Assembly: GCF_002085925.2 (NCBI RefSeq)
Contig: NZ_CP053562.1
Coordinates: 2,522,001-2,586,000 of the forward strand
Direction: 5' to 3'
Origin: Thioclava electrotropha
GTDB taxonomy: Bacteria > Pseudomonadota > Alphaproteobacteria > Rhodobacterales > Rhodobacteraceae
Length of the DNA: 64,000 bases
Below the pieces are notes generated by a model. The model ran no database searches, had not been told where the DNA came from, and saw only the letters and a program-made list of their open reading frames with translations. Shown here one piece after another: positions 54,233 to 64,000 of this stretch. Every line of letters starts with the position of its first letter. Positions within the stretch are counted from its first letter, which is position 1. The position numbers were made by a program, and so were the translations under genes.

Positions 54233-55312
54233 ATGTCAGTTTATCTCCACGGCCTCTCGACTGCGCTGCCGCCGCATTGTCTCGCGCAGTCCGAGGTGCG
54301 TAAGCGCGCCGAAATCATATTTGGCGAGACCTACCCGCAATTCGAGCGGCTCTCGAAGACCTTCGACACGGCCGGGATCGATCGGCGCTATTCGGTCGTG
54401 CCGATCGATTGGTTCTCGGAAGAGCACGGCTGGGCTGATCGCAACGCGGCTTTCATGGAAGGCGCGAAGGCGCTATTCATCGACGCGGCGCAGGCGGCCC
54501 TCGACACCGCAGGCTGGCAGGGCTCGGAGGTCGATTGCGTGGTCACGGTCTGCTCGACCGGGCTCGCGACGCCCTCGCTCGAGGCGCAGGTGCTGGGCGA
54601 GATGAGCTTTCGCGACGACATCATGCGGGTGCCGATTTTCGGTCTGGGCTGCGCGGGCGGCGTCTCGGGACTGTCGACGGCGCAATCCATCGCGGCGGGG
54701 CGGCCCGGCGCAAAGGTGCTGCTCGTCGTGGTCGAGACCTGCTCGCTGTCCTTCCGCGCAGACCGGATGCAGAAGGCCGATATCGTGGCGGCCGTGCTGT
54801 TTGCGGACGGCGCGGCTGCGGCCTGTATCAGCACCGACACGCCCGGCGCGGGTCAGGTGATCTCGCTCGGTCAGGGGCACCAGAAGACATGGCCCAACAC
54901 GCTCGACATCATGGGCTGGGATGTCGACGAGATCGGCTTCGGTGTGATCTTCGACCGCTCGATCCCGGGCTTCGTCACGTCTGAGTTCGCGGAGGCAGCC
55001 GATGGCGCGCTCAGGGCCGCGAACCTCGACCACGACGATATCGACCGCTACGTCTGCCACCCCGGCGGCGCGAAGGTCGTGGAGGCGATCGAAGGCGCGC
55101 TGCATCTGGAACAGGGCGTCCTGGATGCCGAACGCGCGGTGCTGCGCGAGGCTGGTAACATGTCGGCGCCGACGATGCTGTTCGTGATGCGCGCGGTGTT
55201 GGACGCGGGCAAGACCGGGCAGATGATGGGCTGCGCGCTGGGGCCGGGCTTTACCGCCTCCTTCCTGCCCTTCCATGTCGGCCCGTCCCAAAGCGAGCGG
55301 GAGGCCGCCTGA
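54233..55312 (+). CDS. Type III polyketide synthase (chalcone synthase-like)
   Basis: A 359-residue homodimeric ketosynthase that extends an acyl-CoA starter with malonyl-CoA and cyclises the product. The catalytic triad is visible: Cys in FGLGCAGGVSG (about residue 142), His in YVCHPGGAK (about 278) and Asn in EAGNMSAPT (about 308). The C-terminal GCALGPGFTASF is the conserved GFGPG-type loop. AAAGGA precedes the ATG at 54233; the longer in-frame extension has no such site. The next gene starts at the stop (TGATG) and encodes an ICMT-like methyltransferase. This matches alkylresorcinol/alkylpyrone gene pairs that make phenolic membrane lipids; the product is inferred. Confidence 0.92.
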   Translation: MSVYLHGLSTALPPHCLAQSEVRKRAEIIFGETYPQFERLSKTFDTAGIDRRYSVVPIDWFSEEHGWADRNAAFMEGAKALFIDAAQAALDTAGWQGSEVDCVVTVCSTGLATPSLEAQVLGEMSFRDDIMRVPIFGLGCAGGVSGLSTAQSIAAGRPGAKVLLVVVETCSLSFRADRMQKADIVAAVLFADGAAAACISTDTPGAGQVISLGQGHQKTWPNTLDIMGWDVDEIGFGVIFDRSIPGFVTSEFAEAADGALRAANLDHDDIDRYVCHPGGAKVVEAIEGALHLEQGVLDAERAVLREAGNMSAPTMLFVMRAVLDAGKTGQMMGCALGPGFTASFLPFHVGPSQSEREAA

Positions 55313-55809
55313 TGGTCCTCCCGAGCCTCCTGTTCCTGGCTTTCATCGTCGTGCAGCGGCTCAGCGAACTTGTCATCGCCAAGCGCAACACCGCCCGGCT
55401 TCTGGCGCGCGGGGCCTATGAAGTTGGCGCGTCGCATTACCCCGTGATGGTTGCGATGCACAGCGCCTGGGTTCTTTGCCTGATCGTCTTCGGGCTCGGC
55501 CAGTCGGTCCATCTCGGTTGGCTCGCGATCTTCGCGGTCCTGCAGGTTCTGCGCGTCTGGATCCTCACCAGCCTCGGCGGACGTTGGACGACGCGGATCA
55601 TCATCCTCGACGAGCCACTGGTCGCGCGCGGCCCGTTCAAATACGTCTCGCATCCCAATTACATGCTGGTCGTGGCCGAGATCTTCGTGGCCCCGATGGT
55701 GCTGGGGCTGTTCTGGGTCGCGGTGTTGTTCACCGTTCTCAACGCGGCGATGCTCTGGGTGCGGATCGGGGTCGAACACAAGGCCCTCGCCCCGATGCGC
55801 GCGGGCTGA
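55312..55809 (+). CDS. Isoprenylcysteine carboxyl methyltransferase-family membrane methyltransferase
   Basis: A 165-residue integral membrane enzyme with four or five helices. The ICMT signature region is at the C-terminal half: VARGPFKYVSHPNYMLVVAE followed by a hydrophobic helix and the ending RIGVEHKAL, which bind S-adenosylmethionine. Because it overlaps the polyketide synthase gene (TGATG), it probably methylates a hydroxyl of the polyketide product, as SrsB does for alkylresorcinols in Streptomyces. True isoprenylcysteine substrates are not expected in bacteria. A strong terminator follows, so the pair forms a complete two-gene unit. Confidence 0.87.
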   Translation: MVLPSLLFLAFIVVQRLSELVIAKRNTARLLARGAYEVGASHYPVMVAMHSAWVLCLIVFGLGQSVHLGWLAIFAVLQVLRVWILTSLGGRWTTRIIILDEPLVARGPFKYVSHPNYMLVVAEIFVAPMVLGLFWVAVLFTVLNAAMLWVRIGVEHKALAPMRAG

Positions 55810-55815
55810 ATGCGA

Positions 55816-55841
55816 AACGGGGGGCGAACTCGCCCCCCGTT
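55816..55841. terminator. Intrinsic terminator after the polyketide pair
   Basis: AACGGGGGGCG and CGCCCCCCGTT form an 11-pair perfect stem with an AACT loop, followed by TCTATTTT. It can also stop the converging TRAP operon. Confidence 0.87.
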
Positions 55842-55868
55842 CTATTTTATCCGTTCATCTCGGGCGGC

Positions 55869-57224
55869 TCAGCCGCCCAACACCCGTGGCAGCCACAGCG
55901 TCAGCGCCGGGAAGCCCAGCAGGAGCGCGACGCGCACCAGCTCGGACAGGAAGAACGGGAAGACACCGCGGAAAGTGGTGCCCATCGGCACGTTCTTCGC
56001 CAGCGCCGAGATCACGAAGACATTCATCCCCACCGGTGGCGTGATCAGCCCTAACTCCACCACGACAAGCGCGAGAATGCCGAACCAGACTTTCAGCTCG
56101 TCGGTCGAGAGGCCGAAGCCTGAGCCGTCCGCCATCTGATAGAGCCCGCCATTGATCTCGACCAGCACCGGCCAGAAGAAAGGCAGCACCAGCAGGATCA
56201 TCGACATCGAGTCCATCAGACAGCCCAGCACGATCAGCGCGATCAGCAGGATCGCCATCACCATCATCGGCGGCAGGCCGGAATTCACCGCCATATCGGC
56301 AGCCGCCTGCGGCACCCCTGCCCGCGACATGAAGATCTTCAGAAGCTCGGCCCCCAGCAGGATCAGGTAGATCATGCCCGTGGTGCCCGCCGTCTCGAGG
56401 ATCGACGAGCGCATCGCCTCGCGCGACATCAGCCCGCGGAAAAGCCCGTAGACGAAGACCGCGAAGACACCGATCGCGGCGGCGGGCGTCGGGTTGTAGA
56501 AGCCCGCATAGATGCCGCCGATCACGACGCCGAAGATGCCCAGCACCGGCAGCACGCCGCGCGTGGCCGCCCAGAACTCCGCCTTGTCCGACACGCCCTG
56601 CGCGGGGCCCGCGCTCGGTACGAGGCGGACATAGATCGCGATGGTCATCAGGAACAGCACGACGGCGATCAGACCGGGGATCAGCGCGGCCATGAACATG
56701 GTGACGATATTGGCCTCCACGATCACCGCGTAGATCACGAGGATCACCGAGGGCGGGATCAGGATGCCCAGCACACCGCCTGCCGCGACCGAACCGGTCG
56801 CAAGTGCGGGCGAGTAGTTGTAGCGCTCCAGCTCCGGCAGGGCGACCTTGCCCATCGTCGAGGCGGTGGCGAGCGAAGAGCCGCAGACCGCGCCGAAGCC
56901 CGCACAGGCGGCGATCGAAGCCATCGCGGTGCCGCCGCGCATCCACCCGAACCACGCGTTCGCGGCGCGGAACATATCGCGCGACAGGCCCGTTTTGGTG
57001 GCCAGCGCCCCCATCAGGACGAACATCGGCACGACCGAGAGGTCATAGATCGAGAACTGGCCGTAAGCGAGCGTCTTGAGCTGGCTCAGCAAGATCGCCG
57101 GGCCGTTGATGATCGCGGTGCCGCCAGCGCCCACGACGATCATCGCATAGGCGATGGGCACACGCATCACGATGAGCCCCACGAGAATGGCGAGGCCCAG
57201 CAGGCCGAGAGTAATCGGGTCCAT
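55869..57224 (-). CDS. dctM: TRAP transporter large permease (DctM)
   Basis: A 451-residue membrane protein with about twelve helices that carries the ion-coupled transport step of a TRAP uptake system. MRVPIAYAMIVVGAGG near the N-terminus, AACAGFGAVCGSSLATASTM (ion/substrate site) and VAAGGVLGILIPPSVILVIY are family motifs, mirrored by LGLITPPVGMNVFVIS in the second repeat. The ATG at 57224 shares a base with the small-subunit stop (TGATG), which fixes the start. It is the last gene of the aromatic-acid operon. Confidence 0.92.
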   Translation of the reverse strand: MDPITLGLLGLAILVGLIVMRVPIAYAMIVVGAGGTAIINGPAILLSQLKTLAYGQFSIYDLSVVPMFVLMGALATKTGLSRDMFRAANAWFGWMRGGTAMASIAACAGFGAVCGSSLATASTMGKVALPELERYNYSPALATGSVAAGGVLGILIPPSVILVIYAVIVEANIVTMFMAALIPGLIAVVLFLMTIAIYVRLVPSAGPAQGVSDKAEFWAATRGVLPVLGIFGVVIGGIYAGFYNPTPAAAIGVFAVFVYGLFRGLMSREAMRSSILETAGTTGMIYLILLGAELLKIFMSRAGVPQAAADMAVNSGLPPMMVMAILLIALIVLGCLMDSMSMILLVLPFFWPVLVEINGGLYQMADGSGFGLSTDELKVWFGILALVVVELGLITPPVGMNVFVISALAKNVPMGTTFRGVFPFFLSELVRVALLLGFPALTLWLPRVLGG

Positions 57225-57706
57225 CAGGCACGCCCCGTCCAGTTGTCCCGCAGGCTCAGCGCTGCGGCGATGAAAAGTAGCGCCAGCGAAGCAAGCGCGG
57301 GAAGGTAGGCCCACCAGACCGGGATCTGCAGGATCGTGGTGGCGAGCGAATAGGATTTCTGGTCGAGCATCCCGAAATACATCCGCCACAGCAGAAGCGC
57401 CGCGAAGCCCAGCGCCAGCACCGAGCCGATGGCAGAGAAGCGGCGCTGCACGGCGGCGCTCAGTTTCGAGGTGAAGATATCCGCCGTCACGTTCTGATCG
57501 GCGAGTTGGCAATAAGGCAGGAACATGAAGGCCGCGATGGCGACCCCCATCTCCGTCAGCTCGAAGTCTCCCGCGAAGGGCAGCCCGATAAAGCCGCCCA
57601 CCACGGTCCAGACGTTTACGGCGACGATCGCTGCAAGCACCCCGCCTCCGGCGAGGGCCCAGGCATAGATCGCCTTGCGCAAGAAAGTCTCGGTTGCAGA
57701 ATGCAT
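57224..57706 (-). CDS. dctQ: TRAP transporter small permease (DctQ)
   Basis: A 160-residue protein with four membrane helices (about 12-35, 50-70, 88-110 and 130-152), the required partner of the large permease. Between helices it has FAGDFELTEMGVAIAAFMFL and PYCQLADQNVTADIFTSKL, typical of DctQ (the latter usually reads 'R.GHI.VD'). It starts 20 bp after the binding-protein gene and overlaps dctM by one base. Confidence 0.88.
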   Translation of the reverse strand: MHSATETFLRKAIYAWALAGGGVLAAIVAVNVWTVVGGFIGLPFAGDFELTEMGVAIAAFMFLPYCQLADQNVTADIFTSKLSAAVQRRFSAIGSVLALGFAALLLWRMYFGMLDQKSYSLATTILQIPVWWAYLPALASLALLFIAAALSLRDNWTGRA

Positions 57707-57726
57707 GATCGTCGCCGCTCCGTTGG

Positions 57727-58776
57727 TTACTGGCTCGCCAGGTTCTTTTCTTCTTCAGCGGTCAGCTCGCGGGCTTCTTTCACCAGCGCCGGACCGTCGA
57801 TGCCTTGGCCTTTCACCTCGTCTTCCCAACGGGTGACGACCGGCTGCATCGCATCCTTGAAGGCTTGGGTCTCATCGGCCGAGAGCGTGATCAGCTCGTT
57901 GCCATCCGCTTCGGCAGCCTTGATCCCGTTATTGTCGCTGGTGCGCCAGATATCACCGACCTGCTTCAGCCACGCCTCGTCGGAGGCCTTGCGGAACGCC
58001 GCCTTGACGTCGTCAGGCAGGCTGTCCCATTTCGCCTTGTTCATCGACACCTGGAAGATCGAGGTGCCCAGACGCCAATGGTCCTGACCTTCAATCTGGT
58101 ACTGAGTCTGCTGCTGCAGCTTCAGCGCGGGGATGATTTCCCACGGGATCAGCGCGCCGTCCACGACCTTCTTCGACAGCGCCTGCGGCAGTTCCGGCAC
58201 CGGCATCGCGACCGGCTGCGCGTTCAGCGCCTCGATCACCCAGGCCCCCGTGCGCGACGGCGTGCGCAGTTTCATGCCCTTCACGTCGGCGGGGCTGTGA
58301 ACCGGGGTATCCACGGTGTGGATGCCGTTGCCCGCATGGGCATGCAGGAACATCACTTCGAGGCCCTTGTCCTCGTATTCCTGCTTCAGCTCCTTATCGA
58401 ACATGTCGCGCATCGCGAGGTTGGTCGCAGCCGGGTCGTTGTTGAAGACGGTCGGCAGTTCGAACACCTCGGTGCGCGGGAAGAGACCGGGCGTGTAGCC
58501 GTTGAGCGTCCAGATCAGATCGACCACGCCGTCGCGTGCCTGCTGCACGAGTTCCGGCGGGCGACCACCCAGCGTCATCGCGGGGTAGATATCGATCTTG
58601 ACCTTGCCGTTCGACAGCTCTTCGACGCGCTTCGCCCAGGGCTCCAGCATCTGCGTCTGCACCGGCGCTTTGGCGCCAAGGAAATGGTGCAACTTGAGGG
58701 TGATCTCCTGTGCGAAGCTCCCGCTTGCCCAAAGCATCGCCGCGGCGCTCAGCCCCAGAAGTTTCGTAAATTTCAT
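57727..58776 (-). CDS. dctP: TRAP transporter substrate-binding protein (DctP)
   Basis: A 349-residue periplasmic receptor. A signal peptide (about 1-22, ending ASGSFAQ) is followed by LKLHHFLGAKAPVQTQMLEP and the DctP core, with DLIWTLNGYTPGLFPRTEVF and GMKLRTPSRTGAWVIEALNA. The Arg in LRTPS is the conserved residue that binds a substrate carboxylate. It lies 47 bp after pobA on the same strand, so the likely ligand is 4-hydroxybenzoate, protocatechuate or a similar aromatic acid; this is inference from context. AGGGAGGAAA precedes the start. Confidence 0.9.
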   Translation of the reverse strand: MKFTKLLGLSAAAMLWASGSFAQEITLKLHHFLGAKAPVQTQMLEPWAKRVEELSNGKVKIDIYPAMTLGGRPPELVQQARDGVVDLIWTLNGYTPGLFPRTEVFELPTVFNNDPAATNLAMRDMFDKELKQEYEDKGLEVMFLHAHAGNGIHTVDTPVHSPADVKGMKLRTPSRTGAWVIEALNAQPVAMPVPELPQALSKKVVDGALIPWEIIPALKLQQQTQYQIEGQDHWRLGTSIFQVSMNKAKWDSLPDDVKAAFRKASDEAWLKQVGDIWRTSDNNGIKAAEADGNELITLSADETQAFKDAMQPVVTRWEDEVKGQGIDGPALVKEARELTAEEEKNLASQ

Positions 58777-58823
58777 CGTTATTTCCTCCCTTTATGCCCC
58801 TCGCGCGGGGGCGGTTCGGCCTG

Positions 58824-61305
<2,482 letters not shown>

Positions 61306-61309
<4 letters not shown>

Positions 61310-62148
61310 GCGGCCCCCTTCATCGGCAGCGCGAGGATCTCGCGCGCCTGCTGCCATGTGGCAACCGGACGGCCCGCCTTCTCACAAAGATCGACCGTGC
61401 GCTGGACCAGCGCCGCATTCGAGGGCGCGAGCGTGTCGCGGTCCAGCCGGATATTGTCCTCCAGACCGGTGCGGCAATGCCCGCCGGTCTCGATGCACCA
61501 TTGGTTGACGATCGCCTGCCCCGGCCCGACGCCCGCCGCGCACCATGTCGCCTCGGGCAGCACCCGCGCACGGGTCTCGCGCATGAAATCGAACGCCGCA
61601 CGGTCGACCGGCATCGCGTTCTTCACGCCCATCACGAATTGCACATGGACATTCGCGGGCAGCCGCCCGTCGCCGACCAGTTTCGCGGCCTGAAAAATGT
61701 GGCTGAGGTCGAAACACTCGATCTCGGGGCGCACGTCGTAGGTCTTCATCTCGGAAGCCAGCCAATCGACCAGATCCGGCGGGTTCTCATAGACCCGCGT
61801 CGGGAAGTTGTTCGACCCGACCGAGAGCGAGGCCATGTCAGGCCGCAAGGGCAGCATCCCGCCGCGCGTCTTGCCTGCGCCGGAGCGCCCACCGGTGGAG
61901 AGCTGCACGATCATGCCGGGGCAATGTTGATGCAGCCCCTCCATCAGCCGCGCGAAGCGGTCAGAGTCGGAACTGGGCGAGCCGTCCTCATTGCGCACGT
62001 GGCAATGCGCGATGGTCGCGCCCACCTCGAACGCGGCCTGCGTCGACTCGATCTGCTCGGAGATCGTGATCGGCACAGCGGGGTTGTCGGATTGCTGCGG
62101 CACGGAGCCGGTGATCGCGACACAGATGATGCAAGGGTCCTGGGTCAT
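61306..62148 (-). CDS. Beta-keto acid cleavage enzyme (BKACE, COG3246 family)
   Basis: A 280-residue zinc-dependent TIM-barrel enzyme. BKACE enzymes react a beta-keto acid with acetyl-CoA to give acetoacetate and a new CoA ester. Family motifs are ICVAITGSVPQQSDNPAVP at the start, the zinc-binding HCHVRNEDG (about 48-56), QLSTGGRSG and the late ETGGHCRTGLEDN. It lies between pcaG and pcaB with 3-4 bp junctions. The obvious substrate is therefore beta-ketoadipate, which would give succinyl-CoA and acetoacetate without PcaIJ and PcaF. That route is inference, based on family chemistry and position. Confidence 0.9.
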
Positions 62149-62151
62149 GAC

Positions 62152-62751
62152 TCAGATATCGAAGAAGACTGTTTCGCCTGCACCTTGCAGACGGATTTCG
62201 AAGCGGTATTCGCCCGGGCCGGTCGCTTCAGCGACCATCGTGGCGATCCGGTCGCGATGCTCGATCCGCGCCAGAAGCGGGTCGCCCGACAGATCGTCCT
62301 CGGGGAAATACATCCGGGTGTGCAGCCCGTGATTGATCCCGCGCGCGAAGATCCAGAAGGAGATATGCGGCGGCGTCTTGCGGTCGCCCGAAAGCGCAAT
62401 CGCGCCGGGCTTGATCGTCTCGAAGGTGATCTCGCCGGTGGTGAAATCGGCGGGCATACGGCCGAAACCGGAGACAGCCGGGTCGGCCCCCTCCTGCCCC
62501 GGATAGATCCCGGCGGCGTCAGCCTGCCAGGTCTCGACCAGACAGTCGCGCAGCGGCAGATCGCCCCCGTCGACGACGCGGCAGGTGATCTTGATCCGGT
62601 CGCCCTTCGCCTCCGGCCCGGCGATCTCGCGGCCCAGCGTCTCGAAGGGCACATCCTCGATGCCGCAGGCCTCGGGGGCGAGCCCGATATGGACGTAAGG
62701 CCCTGCCGTTTGCGAGGGCGTCAGGATCGGCTTGTCGAATTTCTGCACCAT
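62152..62751 (-). CDS. pcaG: Protocatechuate 3,4-dioxygenase, alpha subunit
   Basis: The 199-residue alpha chain of the intradiol ring-cleaving dioxygenase that opens protocatechuate to 3-carboxy-cis,cis-muconate. It begins with TPSQTAGPYVHIGL, the standard alpha-chain start, and has VETWQADAAGIYPGQE, PHISFWIFARGINHGLHTRM and the ending GETVFFDI. As expected for the alpha chain it lacks the full set of iron ligands, which are on PcaH. The ATG at 62751 shares a base with the pcaH stop (TAATG). The gene stops 3 bp before the BKACE gene. Confidence 0.95.
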   Translation of the reverse strand: MVQKFDKPILTPSQTAGPYVHIGLAPEACGIEDVPFETLGREIAGPEAKGDRIKITCRVVDGGDLPLRDCLVETWQADAAGIYPGQEGADPAVSGFGRMPADFTTGEITFETIKPGAIALSGDRKTPPHISFWIFARGINHGLHTRMYFPEDDLSGDPLLARIEHRDRIATMVAEATGPGEYRFEIRLQGAGETVFFDI

Positions 62752-63473
62752 TACATGCCCTCCGGACGGTTTTCGAAATGGGTCTGGCGGTGGCCGCGCA
62801 GCACGATGTCGAAGCGGTAGGCAATCGCGTCCATCGGTTTCGTCTCGCTCATGTCGAGCGCCGCCACGAGCCGGTCGAGTGCGGCCTTGTCGGGGATCGT
62901 CTGTGCGATCGGGCAGCGCGCGATCAGCGGATCGCCCTCGAAATACATCTGGGAGATCAGGCGCTGGCCGAAGCTGTGCCCGAAGATCGAGAAGTGGATA
63001 TGCGCGGGACGCCATTCGTTCGGGCCGTTGGGCCACGGATAGGCGCCGGGCTTCACGGTGCGGAACGCATAGGAGCCGTCCGCGCCGGTGATCGTGCGCC
63101 CGCAACCGCCGAAATCGGGATCGAGCGCCGCCAGATAGCCGTCTTTCTTGTGGCGGTAACGCCCGCCCGCATTGGCTTGCCAGATCTCGATCAGCGCGTT
63201 CGGGATCGGACGGTTGTTCTCGTCCAGAAGCCGACCGTGCACGATGATCCGCTCGCCGATGGCGCTGGTGCCGGGGCGGGCATAGTTCAGCAGCAGGTCG
63301 TTATCGAGCGCGCCGAGCTTCACATGTCCGAAGGTCGGGCCGGTCTCCTCGCTGGGCGAGCTGTCGAAGGCGATCAGCGCGCGCTCTGGGCTGCGCAGCA
63401 CCGAGGTCTTGTAGGTCGGCGTGAAGAGAGGCGGATGGATACCGGCCTCGCGGGGGATCAAACGACCGGTCAT
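62751..63473 (-). CDS. pcaH: Protocatechuate 3,4-dioxygenase, beta subunit
   Basis: The 240-residue iron-bearing chain of protocatechuate dioxygenase. Expected Fe(III) ligands are present: Tyr in [10 protein letters not shown], Tyr in [10 protein letters not shown] and the two histidines of [29 protein letters not shown] and [11 protein letters not shown] are family landmarks. It overlaps pcaC at its start (ATGA) and pcaG at its stop. Together the chains form the (alpha-beta) repeating unit of the large soluble enzyme. Confidence 0.96.
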   Translation of the reverse strand: MTGRLIPREAGIHPPLFTPTYKTSVLRSPERALIAFDSSPSEETGPTFGHVKLGALDNDLLLNYARPGTSAIGERIIVHGRLLDENNRPIPNALIEIWQANAGGRYRHKKDGYLAALDPDFGGCGRTITGADGSYAFRTVKPGAYPWPNGPNEWRPAHIHFSIFGHSFGQRLISQMYFEGDPLIARCPIAQTIPDKAALDRLVAALDMSETKPMDAIAYRFDIVLRGHRQTHFENRPEGM

Positions 63474-63850
63474 TGGCCCATCTCCTTCAGCGTTTCCTTG
63501 ATGATCTTGATCGCGTGATTGGCGCGCGGTACGCCCGCATAGACCGCGACATGCAGCATCGCTTCGCGCAGGTCTTCCGGCGTGGCGCCCGTGTTGGCGG
63601 TGGCGCGGGTATGCATCGCGATCTCCTCGTGATTGCCCTGCGCCGCCAGAAGCGCGATCGTCACGATGGAACGTTCGCGCGGCGTCAGGTCGGGCCGCGA
63701 CCAGACCGAGCCCCAGGCGCCCTCGGTGATGAATTCCTGAAACGGCGCGTCGAACTCGGTCTTGCTCGCATCGGCGCGGTCGACATGGGCGTCGCCCAAG
63801 ACGCGGCGGCGCGTTTCCATCCCTGCTTCATATCGCTCAGACACGCTCAT
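63470..63850 (-). CDS. pcaC: 4-carboxymuconolactone decarboxylase
   Basis: A 126-residue AhpD-like helical protein that decarboxylates 4-carboxymuconolactone to the beta-ketoadipate enol-lactone. [21 protein letters not shown] start ([14 protein letters not shown]), [20 protein letters not shown] and the catalytic-region [20 protein letters not shown] match PcaC. AAGGAG lies five bases before the ATG, inside the end of pcaD, which it overlaps by 14 bases. It also overlaps pcaH. It is the stand-alone form, not fused to PcaD. Confidence 0.95.
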   Translation of the reverse strand: MSVSERYEAGMETRRRVLGDAHVDRADASKTEFDAPFQEFITEGAWGSVWSRPDLTPRERSIVTIALLAAQGNHEEIAMHTRATANTGATPEDLREAMLHVAVYAGVPRANHAIKIIKETLKEMGQ

Positions 63851-64000
63851 GCTCCTTCAGAAATTCAGTGATGAGGCGCGCCACCTGCTCGGGCGCCTCG
63901 ATTGCGGGAATATGCCCCGCGCCTTTAATCAATTCGGCCCGCGCGCCCGGAATGGCGGCGGCCATCTCCATGACCTGCTCGGGCGGCGTCGCGCCGTCAT
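63837..64000 (-). CDS. pcaD: 3-oxoadipate enol-lactonase, C-terminal part
   Basis: The last 53 codons of an alpha/beta-hydrolase are seen at the window edge, running off the right side. The stretch DGATPPEQVMEMAAAIPGAR followed by GAGHIPAIEAPEQV contains the catalytic histidine, and the protein ends [12 protein letters not shown]. Directly upstream of pcaC in a pca operon this is PcaD, which hydrolyses beta-ketoadipate enol-lactone to beta-ketoadipate. The stop at 63837 overlaps the pcaC start region by 14 bases. Confidence 0.88.
   Translation of the reverse strand, partial: DGATPPEQVMEMAAAIPGARAELIKGAGHIPAIEAPEQVARLITEFLKEHERV

Overview
The window looks like chromosomal DNA of a GC-rich alphaproteobacterium of the Rhodobacteraceae type. 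The genus cannot be fixed from sequence alone; a Thioclava/Rhodobacter/Paracoccus-like organism is my inference. Support comes from a 409-residue HemA of the Rhodobacter kind (active-site lysine at residue 248) preceded by a textbook FnrL box, a hisC-tyrC pair, DUF1236 and DUF2125 proteins, TRAP transporters, and a compact protocatechuate operon.

Left part (1-26.6 kb), mostly core genome. It holds a PBP1A gene cut by the window edge, amiC, an aminotransferase, a DsbA/ScsC-like thiol oxidoreductase, a chemoreceptor, a DUF1236 protein, ispG, a RodZ-like protein, hemA, an M20 peptidase, an OmpA/MotB-like plus MotA/ExbB-like pair, a ChaC-like cyclotransferase, a DUF2125 protein, an extensin-like protein overlapping tyrC and hisC, rpsD, and a two-gene CUT2 sugar importer whose ATPase and permease are fused in one polypeptide.

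Middle part (26.8-41.5 kb): a 14.6-kb integrated element in a tRNA-Ser(GCU) gene. A 42-bp direct repeat (26801-26842 and 41436-41477) marks its ends. The repeat is the 5' half of the tRNA, so the intact tRNA at the right end gets its promoter and 5' half from the element, while the original promoter is stranded at the left end. The element carries a tyrosine integrase overlapping an excisionase-like gene, a MobV-type relaxase with a hairpin-rich candidate oriT, a KfrA-like protein, a possible plasmid-type replication protein, and a complete type I restriction-modification operon (hsdM, GIY-YIG/DUF4357, hsdS, hsdR). I read it as an integrative mobilizable element of plasmid ancestry carrying phage defence.

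Right part (41.6-64 kb) is transport and catabolism. It holds a ThuA-like gene tail, a universal stress protein, a glycine-betaine-type ABC importer with a terminator-like hairpin between the binding-protein gene and the permease gene, and a LacI-controlled importer operon with a GH63-like hydrolase and UgpC-type ATPase (candidate uptake and hydrolysis of a glycosylated compatible solute). Next come a type III polyketide synthase with an ICMT-like methyltransferase, and a long minus-strand operon pcaD-pcaC-pcaH-pcaG-BKACE-pcaB-pobA followed by a TRAP transporter. That operon would import 4-hydroxybenzoate-like acids, hydroxylate them to protocatechuate and run the beta-ketoadipate pathway, with a beta-keto acid cleavage enzyme possibly replacing the usual CoA-transferase and thiolase steps.

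The annotation rests on reading translations, motifs, ribosome-binding sites and repeats by eye. No database search or structure prediction was run.
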